Of a stretch of DNA of 53,449 bases, positions 23,034 through 30,050 are shown piece after piece. The DNA comes from E44-bin32 sp034430615. Lineage in GTDB: Bacteria; Chloroflexota; Anaerolineae; Anaerolineales; E44-bin32. The notes beneath the pieces are model-generated. The model had not been told where the DNA came from. It searched no databases and was given only the letters and a program-made list of their open reading frames with translations. The position numbers were made by a program, and so were the translations under genes. Numbering within the stretch: the stretch's first letter is position 1; each line of letters begins with the position of its first letter. The stretch is from contig DAOUEJ010000065.1 of the NCBI GenBank assembly GCA_034430615.1, positions 1 through 53,449 of the forward strand, read 5' to 3'.

Positions 23034-24020
23034 TCAGGGGTGTACGATAACGAGCGTTCCAACGCTGGCAAAGTTAAACAACCACTGAGCATCGGATGTC
23101 CTCAGGTTCACACAGCCGTGGCTCATGGGGGTGCCAAAATTGGAATGCCAGTACGTGCCATGGAGAGCATAACCTTTATAGAAGTACATCGTGTACGGCA
23201 CATCCGGCAGGTAATACCCCGGGCCAGCCATGTCGGCCGCAGTATATTTGACGTACACCCGAAATTGCCCGATTACTGTAGGGTAGGCGGCTACACCGGT
23301 CGAGACGATGAAACTCTGGATTGCTTCATCCCCGTCGTATGCGGTCACGCGCTGTTCGCTGATGTCGACATCGATCCAACGACCCTCACTCTTAACCCTT
23401 TCCATAGGGATATCGAAGGTCGAGAGCCAGTTCAACACATAGGTCGGGGTCGCCGTGGGTGTCGGTGTGGGTGTTGAGGTTAGGGTCGCAGTCGGGGTTG
23501 GGGTTGAGGTCGGGGTCGGCGTCGAAGTCGGTGTAGGGGTCGGGGTGTAGGTGGCTTTCGCCAGAGGATCCTGCGCGCGTTGAGGCTGAAGAGCGGAAGC
23601 GGGAATCCCCCCCACCCAGAAGCCGACAGCCAGTGCCAGCGCGGTCGAGGAGAGCATGGCCCGCAGTGAAAATAATTTGCGTAAGGTCAGCGCTTCGAGC
23701 GGGGTAAACTCGGGAACCAGGTGGTCAGGGATGCGTGCTTCAGCGAGTGCCTCCTGCCGCTCCGCAGCCGGTAAGCGGCGGATGAGCCAGCGAATGGCTT
23801 TTCGGGCTGGTTTGCTGGCAGGATTGATGTCAAGAGCGCGGGCGATGTAGGCCAATCCGGCCTTGGGCGCAGAAACGGCGGCAAGCAGTAACCAGGCTTC
23901 TTCGCCATGCGGATCCAAGCGCGCCGCAGTTCGAGCTGCCCGCCTGGCTTCGGCCCGATCCCCAGAACGTAACGCTGCTTTCGCCCTCTGGAGTGCTGCC
24001 TGCGCACCGGGTGTGGTCAT
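23034..24020 (-). CDS. L,D-transpeptidase (YkuD) with N-terminal helical-repeat region and Thr-Pro linker
   Basis: A 328-residue protein that probably makes 3-3 cross-links or anchors proteins in peptidoglycan. Residues 1-100 are a TPR-like cytoplasmic region (ALRSGDRAEARRAARTAARL). One membrane segment at about 120-143 (LRAMLSSTALALAVGFWVGG) follows. A Thr-Pro repeat linker (about 156-190) then leads to the YkuD domain (about 208-328). Its catalytic motif is seen as YALHGTYWHSNFG then SHGCVNLR (His, Ser-His-Gly-Cys). Its start overlaps the stop of the upstream amidase gene (ATGA), so two cell-wall enzymes are co-translated. A cytoplasmic repeat domain linked through the membrane to a transpeptidase is a less common layout. 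Confidence 0.93.
   Translation of the reverse strand: MTTPGAQAALQRAKAALRSGDRAEARRAARTAARLDPHGEEAWLLLAAVSAPKAGLAYIARALDINPASKPARKAIRWLIRRLPAAERQEALAEARIPDHLVPEFTPLEALTLRKLFSLRAMLSSTALALAVGFWVGGIPASALQPQRAQDPLAKATYTPTPTPTSTPTPTSTPTPTATLTSTPTPTPTATPTYVLNWLSTFDIPMERVKSEGRWIDVDISEQRVTAYDGDEAIQSFIVSTGVAAYPTVIGQFRVYVKYTAADMAGPGYYLPDVPYTMYFYKGYALHGTYWHSNFGTPMSHGCVNLRTSDAQWLFNFASVGTLVIVHP
23441..23552. repeat. Imperfect GGGGTCGGTGT-like simple repeat encoding a Thr-Pro linker
   Basis: The stretch encodes alternating Thr-Pro residues on the minus strand within the transpeptidase gene. Unit length and sequence vary, and the reading frame is kept. It is a flexible wall-spanning linker and may vary in length between strains. 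Confidence 0.8.
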
Positions 24021-24844
24021 GGAATTGACTCCCCCGGTAGGTTGGCCGGCTCATTGTTCACATAGCACAGAACGCCTTCGGCGATCCCCCGCGCGGCTTT
24101 CTCCGGGTTTGCAAGAAGGAAATCTCGGTCAAGATAAAGGAAACCGGTTTCGATGATCGCTGCCGGGGTCTGGGAGTGAATCTCCTTGAATGTATGGTAT
24201 TCGGTCATATCCCGCGTGATGCTGCCGGGATGATAGCTCAAACCGGTCGCCCTTCCATAACGGTCCACCAGACAATCAACCAGGCGCTGAGCACGGTCCG
24301 GCACGACGGTATCGAGTGCGCTCGTGACCTTGAAACCGGTTGCAAACTCGTTGATCGGTGTACATGAATCGGCGTGGATCGAGACCAGGGCGACAGCGTC
24401 GTATTCGAAGAGCCGCTCATCAAACTCCTCGAGCACATCGACAGTCAACCCAGCCGCTTCCAACGCCTGGGCGGTGCGGATACCGATCTCACGGTTAACT
24501 TCTAATTCGGTAAGCCCGGTATCCTCACAGACTGAGCCAGGATCGTCAGCCCCGGTCGACGGATTGAGCCCGGAATGACCGACGACAATACCGATTCGCA
24601 GCTCGCGCGGTTCCGCTGTCTCAGGCGCCGATCCGGCAGCCACCCCACCCCCGCTGCGAGCATCGAAGGCCGCCGCCAGTTGGTTGGCAAATTCGCCAGG
24701 GCTCAACCCGGCCGGGGTCCATGCCGTGAACAGGGTAGCCAACACGGCAGCTACAACCAGGGTAACACCAAGGTTACGCATCACCTGTCGTGCAGGTGGT
24801 GCGCTGGCATCCTTCAGCCCTCTCAGCGATCCTTCCGGCGCCAT
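24017..24844 (-). CDS. N-acetylmuramoyl-L-alanine amidase (Amidase_3)
   Basis: A 275-residue peptidoglycan amidase. ATG 24844 is chosen because the TATAAT promoter overlaps the more upstream ATG codons. After a short cytoplasmic part, a membrane anchor or signal lies at about 23-44 (LGVTLVVAAVLATLFTAW). The catalytic domain starts LRIGIVVGHSGLNPSTGADD (first zinc His) and has EVNREIGIRTAQALEAAGL (zinc Glu), ALVSIHADSC (zinc His), and AAIIETGFLYLDRDFL (catalytic Glu). The family cleaves the bond between muramic acid and the peptide stem in wall remodelling. It is coupled to the L,D-transpeptidase gene by ATGA. It matches the CwlD/AmiC group in size. Confidence 0.9.
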   Translation of the reverse strand: MAPEGSLRGLKDASAPPARQVMRNLGVTLVVAAVLATLFTAWTPAGLSPGEFANQLAAAFDARSGGGVAAGSAPETAEPRELRIGIVVGHSGLNPSTGADDPGSVCEDTGLTELEVNREIGIRTAQALEAAGLTVDVLEEFDERLFEYDAVALVSIHADSCTPINEFATGFKVTSALDTVVPDRAQRLVDCLVDRYGRATGLSYHPGSITRDMTEYHTFKEIHSQTPAAIIETGFLYLDRDFLLANPEKAARGIAEGVLCYVNNEPANLPGESIP

Positions 24845-24872
24845 ACAAACTCCCGTGCTTAGGCTGGGAGCC

Positions 24873-24881
24873 ATTATAGCA
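24873..24881 (-). promoter_or_regulatory. Extended -10 promoter of the cell-wall operon (TGC-TATAAT)
   Basis: The minus strand reads TTGCTATAATGG. The expected start near 24866 leaves about 20 bases to ATG 24844, and excludes the ATG codons at 24889 and 24874. Confidence 0.5.
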
Positions 24882-24968
24882 AGGTTCATCTAACGGCGGC
24901 CATGGGCCTGCGGTCATCTCCCGGTCCAGGACGGGCTCGATCTTGTGCTTTCCAGCCGAAAAACCACC

Positions 24969-24997
24969 TTGGTAATATTCATCAAGAATATCATAAT
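24969..24997 (+). promoter_or_regulatory. Sigma-70-like promoter of the structured leader
   Basis: TTGGTA (24969-24974) and CATAAT (24992-24997) are separated by 17 bases in an AT-rich patch unlike its surroundings. Predicted start near 25004. Confidence 0.45.
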
Positions 24998-25003
24998 ATT
25001 TGT

Positions 25004-25193
25004 GGCGTCAAGGTAATCCATATCTGCATAGATCTGAGGTGGTGACGCTCAATACCCGGTACCCGCCGAAGGCATTGCCACCACCCGTGCTTACTACACC
25101 CCGACAACCAACCAGTGCCCGGCTCAAGCAGTACACGAAGCGCAGGGTGCTCGCGGCGAGCAATTCAGCCCGGACGAGCCTGTAGGTTTTTTT
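25004..25193 (+). ncRNA. Candidate structured leader or small RNA with terminator/antiterminator hairpins
   Basis: This 190-base non-coding stretch lies between the cell-wall operon and the MoeZ-like gene. GCGTCA (25005-25010) can pair with TGACGC (25043-25048), and GGTGGTG (25038-25044) with CACCACC (25079-25085); these two compete. Near the 3' end GCTCG (25149-25153) can pair either with CGAGC at 25157-25161 or with CGAGC at 25175-25179. The second forms a larger hairpin (25143-25182) followed by TTTTTTT (25187-25193), the layout of an intrinsic terminator with an alternative structure. No known riboswitch or RNA class was recognised. It may be an attenuator for the gene at 25267 or an independent small RNA. 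Confidence 0.35.
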
Positions 25194-25266
25194 GTGTCTG
25201 CCTGCTCATCTGGAGAAATCCGATCACCCCTGGAGTAGAATCAGATCGGAAAGTTGAGGGTAGCCG

Positions 25267-26442
25267 ATGGAATCAAAGGTGTATGGACAACAATCGAGCC
25301 TCACGCATGAAGAAATCCTGCGATACTCCCGTCATCTTCTGATGCCAGAAGTCGGCTTGGAGGGGCAGCAGCGATTGAAGGAGTCCTCGGCGTTGATCAT
25401 CGGCGCCGGCGGCCTCGGCTCACCGGTGGCGATGTACCTCGCCGCAGCCGGGGTCGGGCGGCTGGGTCTCGTGGATTACGATGTCGTCGACTACACCAAC
25501 TTGCAGCGCCAGATCATCCACGGCAGCGCAAACCTCGGGGAACGGAAGGTTGAATCAGCGCGTGCACGACTCTCTGACCTGAACCCGGCGATCGAGGTCG
25601 AGATCTATGATGTACCTTTTACAAGCGAGAATGCCCTCTCGATCGCCGCTGATTATGATCTTCTAATCGACGGCACCGATAACTTCCCAACCCGCTACCT
25701 GGTCAACGACGTATGTGTGATGACTGGGAAACCAAATGTCTACGGTTCGATCTTCCGCTTTGAGGGACAGTTAAGCGTCTTCTGGTCAGAACATGGCCCG
25801 TGCTATCGCTGCCTTTTCCCTGAACCTCCCCCACCCGGTTTGATCCCCTCCTGCGCCGAGGGGGGTGTTTTTGGGGTTCTGCCGGGAACGATCGGGACGC
25901 TTCAGGCGACTGAGGCCTTGAAGATCCTGCTGGGCATTGGCAGCCCACTTCTCGGCAAACTCTTGCTCTATGATGCGCTCGACATGAGCTTCCAGGTCGT
26001 TCAACTGAAGAAAAACCCGGCGTGCAAGGTCTGTTCGCCCAAACCCGAGATCACCGAGCTCATCGATTATGAAGCCTTCTGCGGTGTCCCGGGTCACGAC
26101 CGGATCGAAGATCAATTGCCAGCTGAGTGGGAAATCGAGGCGGAGGAGCTGGCCGAACGGATCTCAAACGGCGAGTCAATCAAGCTCATAGACGTCCGTG
26201 AACCGCATGAGCTGCGCATCTCAGCCCTCCCGGGCGCAACATTGATCCCGCTCGGCTTGCTGGCTGCAGAGATGCACGAACTCGATTCAGCACAGGAGAT
26301 CGTCCTCTTTTGCAAGTCTGGTTCGCGCTCTGCACGTGCCCTGGAACTGCTTGCCGGGGCAGGGTTTCGCAAACTCAAGAATTTGCACGGTGGGATCAAC
26401 GCCTGGGCGCAGCAGGTGGACCCCACGCTGCCGATCTATTGA
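25267..26442 (+). CDS. MoeB/ThiF-type adenylyltransferase fused to rhodanese (MoeZ-like)
   Basis: A 391-residue E1-like protein. It adenylates the C-terminal Gly-Gly of a sulfur-carrier protein such as MoaD, ThiS or CysO and then supplies sulfur. Seen: RYSRHLLMPEVGLEGQQRL start, nucleotide loop ALIIGAGGLGSPVAMYLAAA, DNFPTRYLVND, and zinc cysteines in CYRCLFPEP and CKVCSPKP. The C-terminal rhodanese domain (about 285-391) begins with SIKLIDVREPHELRI and has the active-site loop VLFCKSGSRSARA. GAGGG a few bases before ATG 25267 supports the start, and a TAGAAT box lies about 25 bases upstream. The sulfur-carrier partner is not adjacent, so the pathway (molybdopterin, thiamine or cysteine) is open. 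Confidence 0.93.
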   Translation: MESKVYGQQSSLTHEEILRYSRHLLMPEVGLEGQQRLKESSALIIGAGGLGSPVAMYLAAAGVGRLGLVDYDVVDYTNLQRQIIHGSANLGERKVESARARLSDLNPAIEVEIYDVPFTSENALSIAADYDLLIDGTDNFPTRYLVNDVCVMTGKPNVYGSIFRFEGQLSVFWSEHGPCYRCLFPEPPPPGLIPSCAEGGVFGVLPGTIGTLQATEALKILLGIGSPLLGKLLLYDALDMSFQVVQLKKNPACKVCSPKPEITELIDYEAFCGVPGHDRIEDQLPAEWEIEAEELAERISNGESIKLIDVREPHELRISALPGATLIPLGLLAAEMHELDSAQEIVLFCKSGSRSARALELLAGAGFRKLKNLHGGINAWAQQVDPTLPIY

Positions 26443-26624
26443 TGGATCTTGTACGTGGATGGCCGACGTCATGGTCTACCCTCGCTTTTCTATATGCTAC
26501 AGGCGCAGCGATCAGCGCAGGCAGATCTCCCGCGCACCGGCAGGAGTCTGCGGCAGTGTACAATCAGAATTGCATCGATCCTCCGCTGAACGATGTCCTT
26601 GATCCCAGCGGAATCCCTACATAA
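26442..26624 (+). CDS. Possible 60-residue secreted or membrane peptide
   Basis: ATG 26442 overlaps the MoeZ-like stop as TGATG, and the frame ends at TAA 26624, two bases before the next ATG. It encodes MDLVRGWPTSWSTLAFLYAT followed by more small residues (GAAISAG), a plausible signal peptide or anchor. A 30-residue tail then includes one cysteine (VYNQNCIDPPLNDVLDPSGI). The tight fit between two genes and the hydrophobic start favour a real gene; short length and lack of a recognised family argue caution. A TACAAT box inside it may instead be the promoter of the lipoprotein gene. Confidence 0.4.
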   Translation: MDLVRGWPTSWSTLAFLYATGAAISAGRSPAHRQESAAVYNQNCIDPPLNDVLDPSGIPT

Positions 26625-26626
26625 CC

Positions 26627-27949
26627 ATGCGACGATCCTCACTCACACTCATCTTGTTCATCCTGGGCCTGATCGCCGGGTGTGTATCAGCGCCTGTCAC
26701 CGGCCCTACCCCCACACCTGAGCGCACAAGCACCGCCACCGGCATCCCTGTATCACCCACGCCAGCGTGGTCCATATCCGGTCCTGACCTCGAACTGCAG
26801 GCAATCGATGAAGGGCTGCTCTTGACCGGGACCTTTGAGAACACAACCGTGAGCAGCATCGCCCAAATTGAGCTCGATGCGCAGCTGGTCGATGAACAGG
26901 GAGAAATCGTGGTCCAGGCCTCGCTGCAGCCTGTCCCCTCCGCCCTCGCTGCCGGTGAAACAGCCGGCTTTGCGATCGTCTTTCCTGCCCCGGGGCGTCC
27001 GGTTCTCCCCGTCGTCCGAGTCCAGGCTTATGAGCAGGTCCCGGCCAATAAAACCCGGGTTTCGGTGGAGATAATGGATGTTCGTCCCGGCAACGATGGC
27101 CAGACCTATGTTGTGGGCGAGATATTCAACCACAGTTTCAACTATGCTCGAGTAGATGACTTGCTGCTGCTCGCTGCAGGCGCTGCCACGAGCCCTGGAG
27201 CTGCCTTTCTCATCCCTGGCAACCAGGGACTGCCGCCACGATCAAGCGTATTCTTCCTCGCATCCGTTGTGGGAATGGCCCCAGTGGCAAGCTGGCGGAC
27301 CTTCGTCGATGTCTCAACTTCCGGGACCCCTGATACGCCTAAGCTTGTCCTCACAGAACCGATCACATTACACTTCACGGACCAGGGCCGCCCATTCCAC
27401 ATCCTGCAGATACAAAACCAAGGCAGCTTGCCGCGCTGGTTAGGCGGGCAGCTGGCTTTATTTACCGAAGGGACGCTGTTATCGCTTAGTGATATCTCAT
27501 CCCCCTATCCCCTCCAGCCGGGGGAGATCCGTGTTATTTCCATCAAGACGTATCCCGGGCTTCCATCTGACCCCGCGTCGACATTGGTCAGTATGGAGAC
27601 ATGGCAGCCTGAGCTCCGACTCGATGCGCTTCGCTCAAGACCCGCCCTCGAGCCCGTTCTCAGCCTGAAGGTCGAAGTAGCCCAATTTGAAACGATCGGG
27701 GGATTGATTTTTATCCGTGGCAACCTGACCAATGAGCACCCGGCTGCAGTCGTCGATCCATCCGTGCAGGTTGTGTCACGTGATCAATCCGGCCGGGTAC
27801 TCGACTCTGCCTGGGTCAAGCCGGCAAAGGACCTGGCGACGGGCGATACGGTTAGCTTCGAATTGACACTTATGCTGCCAGCGGGGACAACGGCTGAGAT
27901 GAGCGAATACGATATCCAGGGACAGGGGATCACAAGAAGTGGGGAGTGA
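26627..27949 (+). CDS. Lipoprotein of unknown function with FxLYD-like beta domains
   Basis: A 440-residue exported lipoprotein. MRRSSLTLILFILGLIAGC is a lipoprotein signal with lipobox LIAGC, then a Thr/Pro linker to about residue 45. The remainder seems to be three beta-sandwich modules. Each has strands such as GLLLTGTFENTTVSSIAQIE, TYVVGEIFNHSFNYARV and GLIFIRGNLTNEHPAAVVDP, resembling FxLYD-type extracellular domains (G-x-hydrophobic-N-x-T/S patterns). There is no enzyme motif. It starts two bases after the small peptide gene and is followed by a hairpin near 28000. The function is unknown; ligand or surface-structure roles are possible. Confidence 0.85.
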   Translation: MRRSSLTLILFILGLIAGCVSAPVTGPTPTPERTSTATGIPVSPTPAWSISGPDLELQAIDEGLLLTGTFENTTVSSIAQIELDAQLVDEQGEIVVQASLQPVPSALAAGETAGFAIVFPAPGRPVLPVVRVQAYEQVPANKTRVSVEIMDVRPGNDGQTYVVGEIFNHSFNYARVDDLLLLAAGAATSPGAAFLIPGNQGLPPRSSVFFLASVVGMAPVASWRTFVDVSTSGTPDTPKLVLTEPITLHFTDQGRPFHILQIQNQGSLPRWLGGQLALFTEGTLLSLSDISSPYPLQPGEIRVISIKTYPGLPSDPASTLVSMETWQPELRLDALRSRPALEPVLSLKVEVAQFETIGGLIFIRGNLTNEHPAAVVDPSVQVVSRDQSGRVLDSAWVKPAKDLATGDTVSFELTLMLPAGTTAEMSEYDIQGQGITRSGE

Positions 27950-27981
27950 CCAGGAACACGGCACCCAGACCATTTCGATCT

Positions 27982-28018
27982 GGTATACTTTCCTTGCTGC
28001 CCCGGCTATCCGGGGCAG
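27982..28018 (+). promoter_or_regulatory. Extended -10 promoter and 5'-terminal hairpin before the pdh operon
   Basis: TGGTATACT (27982-27989 plus TG) is an extended -10 with expected start near 27996. Directly there, CTGCCCCGG (27997-28005) pairs perfectly with CCGGGGCAG (28010-28018) around CTAT and is followed by TTT. It is either the upstream gene's terminator or a 5' stabilising/attenuating hairpin. The 110-base leader also holds a strong AGGAGG without a start codon at proper distance and a CCAGGC/GCCTGG hairpin near 28070. Confidence 0.45.
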
Positions 28019-28110
28019 TTTAACCGTCACTTTGCCACCTTTTTACCAGGAGGTGGATAGCGTACGACACCAGGCTCTTTTGCCTGGATGGACCTCGGGT
28101 GAGGAGTCAG

Positions 28111-29082
28111 ATGAATAAAACCAAGAAGCTGGAACTCTACCATGAGATGGTGCTTGTACGGCGCGTTGAAGAACGCGCTGCGCAGCTTTATCAAGAAGGA
28201 AAAATCGGCGGCTTTTTGCATCTTTACATTGGCCAGGAAGCCGTTGGATGCGGCGCGTTGGCTGCACGCCAGCCCCAGGACCGTGTCCTGACCGCATACC
28301 GCGATCACGGTATCGCCCTCGCAGCTGGGATTGAAGCAAAAGTCGTCATGGCTGAACTGCTGGGGAAAAAGACCGGGACATCCAAGGGTTTTGGTGGCTC
28401 GATGCACATGGCTGACACCAGGCTGAACTACTGGGGTGGCCACGCCATCGTCGGATCTCACCTCCCCTTCGCAGCCGGCATGGCGCTCGCCGATCGATAC
28501 CGTGAGCAGGACAACGTCACCCTGTGTTTCTTCGGGGACGGCGCAACCAACATCGGGTACTTCCATGAGGCACTCAATCTTGCCGGTGTATGGGACCTTC
28601 CCGTCGTATGGATTTGCGAGAACAATCAGTATGGAATGGGCACAGCAGTCGCCCGGGCTTCAGCTGTGGAGGAGATCCACATGAAAGCTGAAGCCTACAA
28701 CACTGCGCACAGCCGGGTCGATGGGATGCACGTCATGAAAGTGTATGAAGCTGTCCAGGAGGCGATCCAGCATGCGCGCGAGAAAGGCCCCTACTTTCTA
28801 GAAGCAATTACGTATCGCTTTGAAGGCCATTCGATGGGCGACCCCGAGCGCTACCGCACCAAGGACGAGGTGGGTTCTTGGGAGGAGAACGACCCGATCG
28901 GCATCTACCGCAAGTACCTGATCGAAGAAAAGGTGGCGGATGAAGCTGCGCTTAACAAGCAGGAGCAACGGGTCGAGGATGAAGTCCAGGAAGCAGTTCA
29001 ATACGCCGAGGAGAGCCCCGATCCCACCTGGGATGATCTGCTCGAAAGCGTTTATGTCGATGACTACAGGGATGAATCATGA
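28111..29082 (+). CDS. pdhA: Pyruvate dehydrogenase E1 component, alpha subunit (TPP-dependent)
   Basis: A 323-residue thiamine-diphosphate enzyme subunit that decarboxylates pyruvate (or a related 2-oxo acid/acetoin) and acetylates the lipoyl arm of E2. Seen: YHEMVLVRRVEERAAQLYQEG start, IGQEAVGCGALAAR, TSKGFGGSMHMAD, and the TPP-Mg motif in CFFGDGATNIGYFHEALNLA to CENNQYGMGT. Also present is the phosphorylation-loop-like YRFEGHSMGDPERYRTKDEV. ATG 28111 has GAGGAG four to nine bases upstream; GTG 28099 would be too close. It overlaps pdhB by ATGA. Acetoin dehydrogenase alpha subunits look very similar, so substrate choice rests on context. Confidence 0.92.
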   Translation: MNKTKKLELYHEMVLVRRVEERAAQLYQEGKIGGFLHLYIGQEAVGCGALAARQPQDRVLTAYRDHGIALAAGIEAKVVMAELLGKKTGTSKGFGGSMHMADTRLNYWGGHAIVGSHLPFAAGMALADRYREQDNVTLCFFGDGATNIGYFHEALNLAGVWDLPVVWICENNQYGMGTAVARASAVEEIHMKAEAYNTAHSRVDGMHVMKVYEAVQEAIQHAREKGPYFLEAITYRFEGHSMGDPERYRTKDEVGSWEENDPIGIYRKYLIEEKVADEAALNKQEQRVEDEVQEAVQYAEESPDPTWDDLLESVYVDDYRDES

Positions 29083-30050
29083 GCGTCATAACCATGCGTG
29101 AGGCGATCTCCCAGGCTTTATGGGAGGAGATGGAGCTCGATGACCGGGTCTTCATCATGGGCGAGGAGGTTGGTGTCTGGGGCGGTACCTATGCTGTCAC
29201 CCGCGGTTTCTATGATCACTTCGGCGAGAGACGCGTCCGGGATACCCCGATCGCAGAATCCGTGATCGTTGGCGCAGCGAATGGTGCGGCGATGGTGGGT
29301 TTAAGGCCGATCGCCGAGTTGATGACGATCAACTTCGCTTTTACGGCCATGGATCAAATCGTGAACCAGTCTGCGAAGCTACACAGCATGTTCGGCGGCC
29401 AATTCACGCTTCCACTCGTGATCCGGGCCGTCGGTGGAGGCGGGCGACAGCTGGCGGCGACACACTCACAAACACCGGATGTGATCTTCGCGCACTTCCC
29501 TGGGCTGAAAGTAGTCTCACCCGGGACACCGCACGATGCAAAAGGTCTGCTTAAATCAGCCATCCGCAGTGATGATCCTATCCTTTTCGTTGAGAATGCG
29601 ACCCTCTACCAGGTTCGAGGTGAGGTTCCCGATGAAGAATTTTTAGAACCGATCGGCGTCTCCAAGGTTCAGCGCTCGGGCGATGCAGTTACGCTGGTAA
29701 CTTACTCAAAGATGCTCCAATTCTCTTTGAAAGCAGCCGATGAGCTAGCCAAGGAAGGGATCGAGATCGAGATCGTCGACCTACGTACGCTCCGCCCGCT
29801 TGATATGGGCCCTGTCGTCGAGTCGTTCAAGCGGACCAATCGCGCCGTGTTGGTTGAGGAGGGGTGGCGTTCTTACGGCGTGATGGCCGAGATCGCCGCC
29901 CGGCTCTACGAGCAGGCTTTTGATTATCTCGACGCACCCATCCGCCGGGTCGCCCAACGCGAAGTCCCACTGCCCTACAATTCCGCCCTTGAACAGCAGG
30001 CGCTGCCTCAGATCGAGGACATCATTCGGGCTGTGAAAGAGGTGCTTTGA
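29079..30050 (+). CDS. pdhB: Pyruvate dehydrogenase E1 component, beta subunit
   Basis: A 323-residue beta subunit that completes the E1 active site. Seen: MREAISQALWEEMELDDRVF, GEEVGVWGGTYAVTRGF, DTPIAESVIVGAANGAAMVG (conserved TPIAE), MDQIVNQSAKLHSMFGGQ, and VVSPGTPHDAKGLLKSAIR. The C-terminal transketolase-like domain has IEIVDLRTLRPLDMGPVVES and LVEEGWRSYGVMAEI. It is coupled to pdhA upstream (ATGA) and overlaps the E2 start by one base. Length and motifs are normal. Confidence 0.94.
   Translation: MSVITMREAISQALWEEMELDDRVFIMGEEVGVWGGTYAVTRGFYDHFGERRVRDTPIAESVIVGAANGAAMVGLRPIAELMTINFAFTAMDQIVNQSAKLHSMFGGQFTLPLVIRAVGGGGRQLAATHSQTPDVIFAHFPGLKVVSPGTPHDAKGLLKSAIRSDDPILFVENATLYQVRGEVPDEEFLEPIGVSKVQRSGDAVTLVTYSKMLQFSLKAADELAKEGIEIEIVDLRTLRPLDMGPVVESFKRTNRAVLVEEGWRSYGVMAEIAARLYEQAFDYLDAPIRRVAQREVPLPYNSALEQQALPQIEDIIRAVKEVL

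Noticed and set aside
23441..23552. Tandem-looking repeat possibly a CRISPR array
   Set aside because: Units are irregular, lack spacers and encode an in-frame Thr-Pro linker of the transpeptidase.
25004..25193. SRP RNA, 6S RNA, tmRNA, RNase P or a TPP/cobalamin riboswitch
   Set aside because: None of the conserved core sequences of these RNAs that I could recall was found, so only a generic structured leader is reported.
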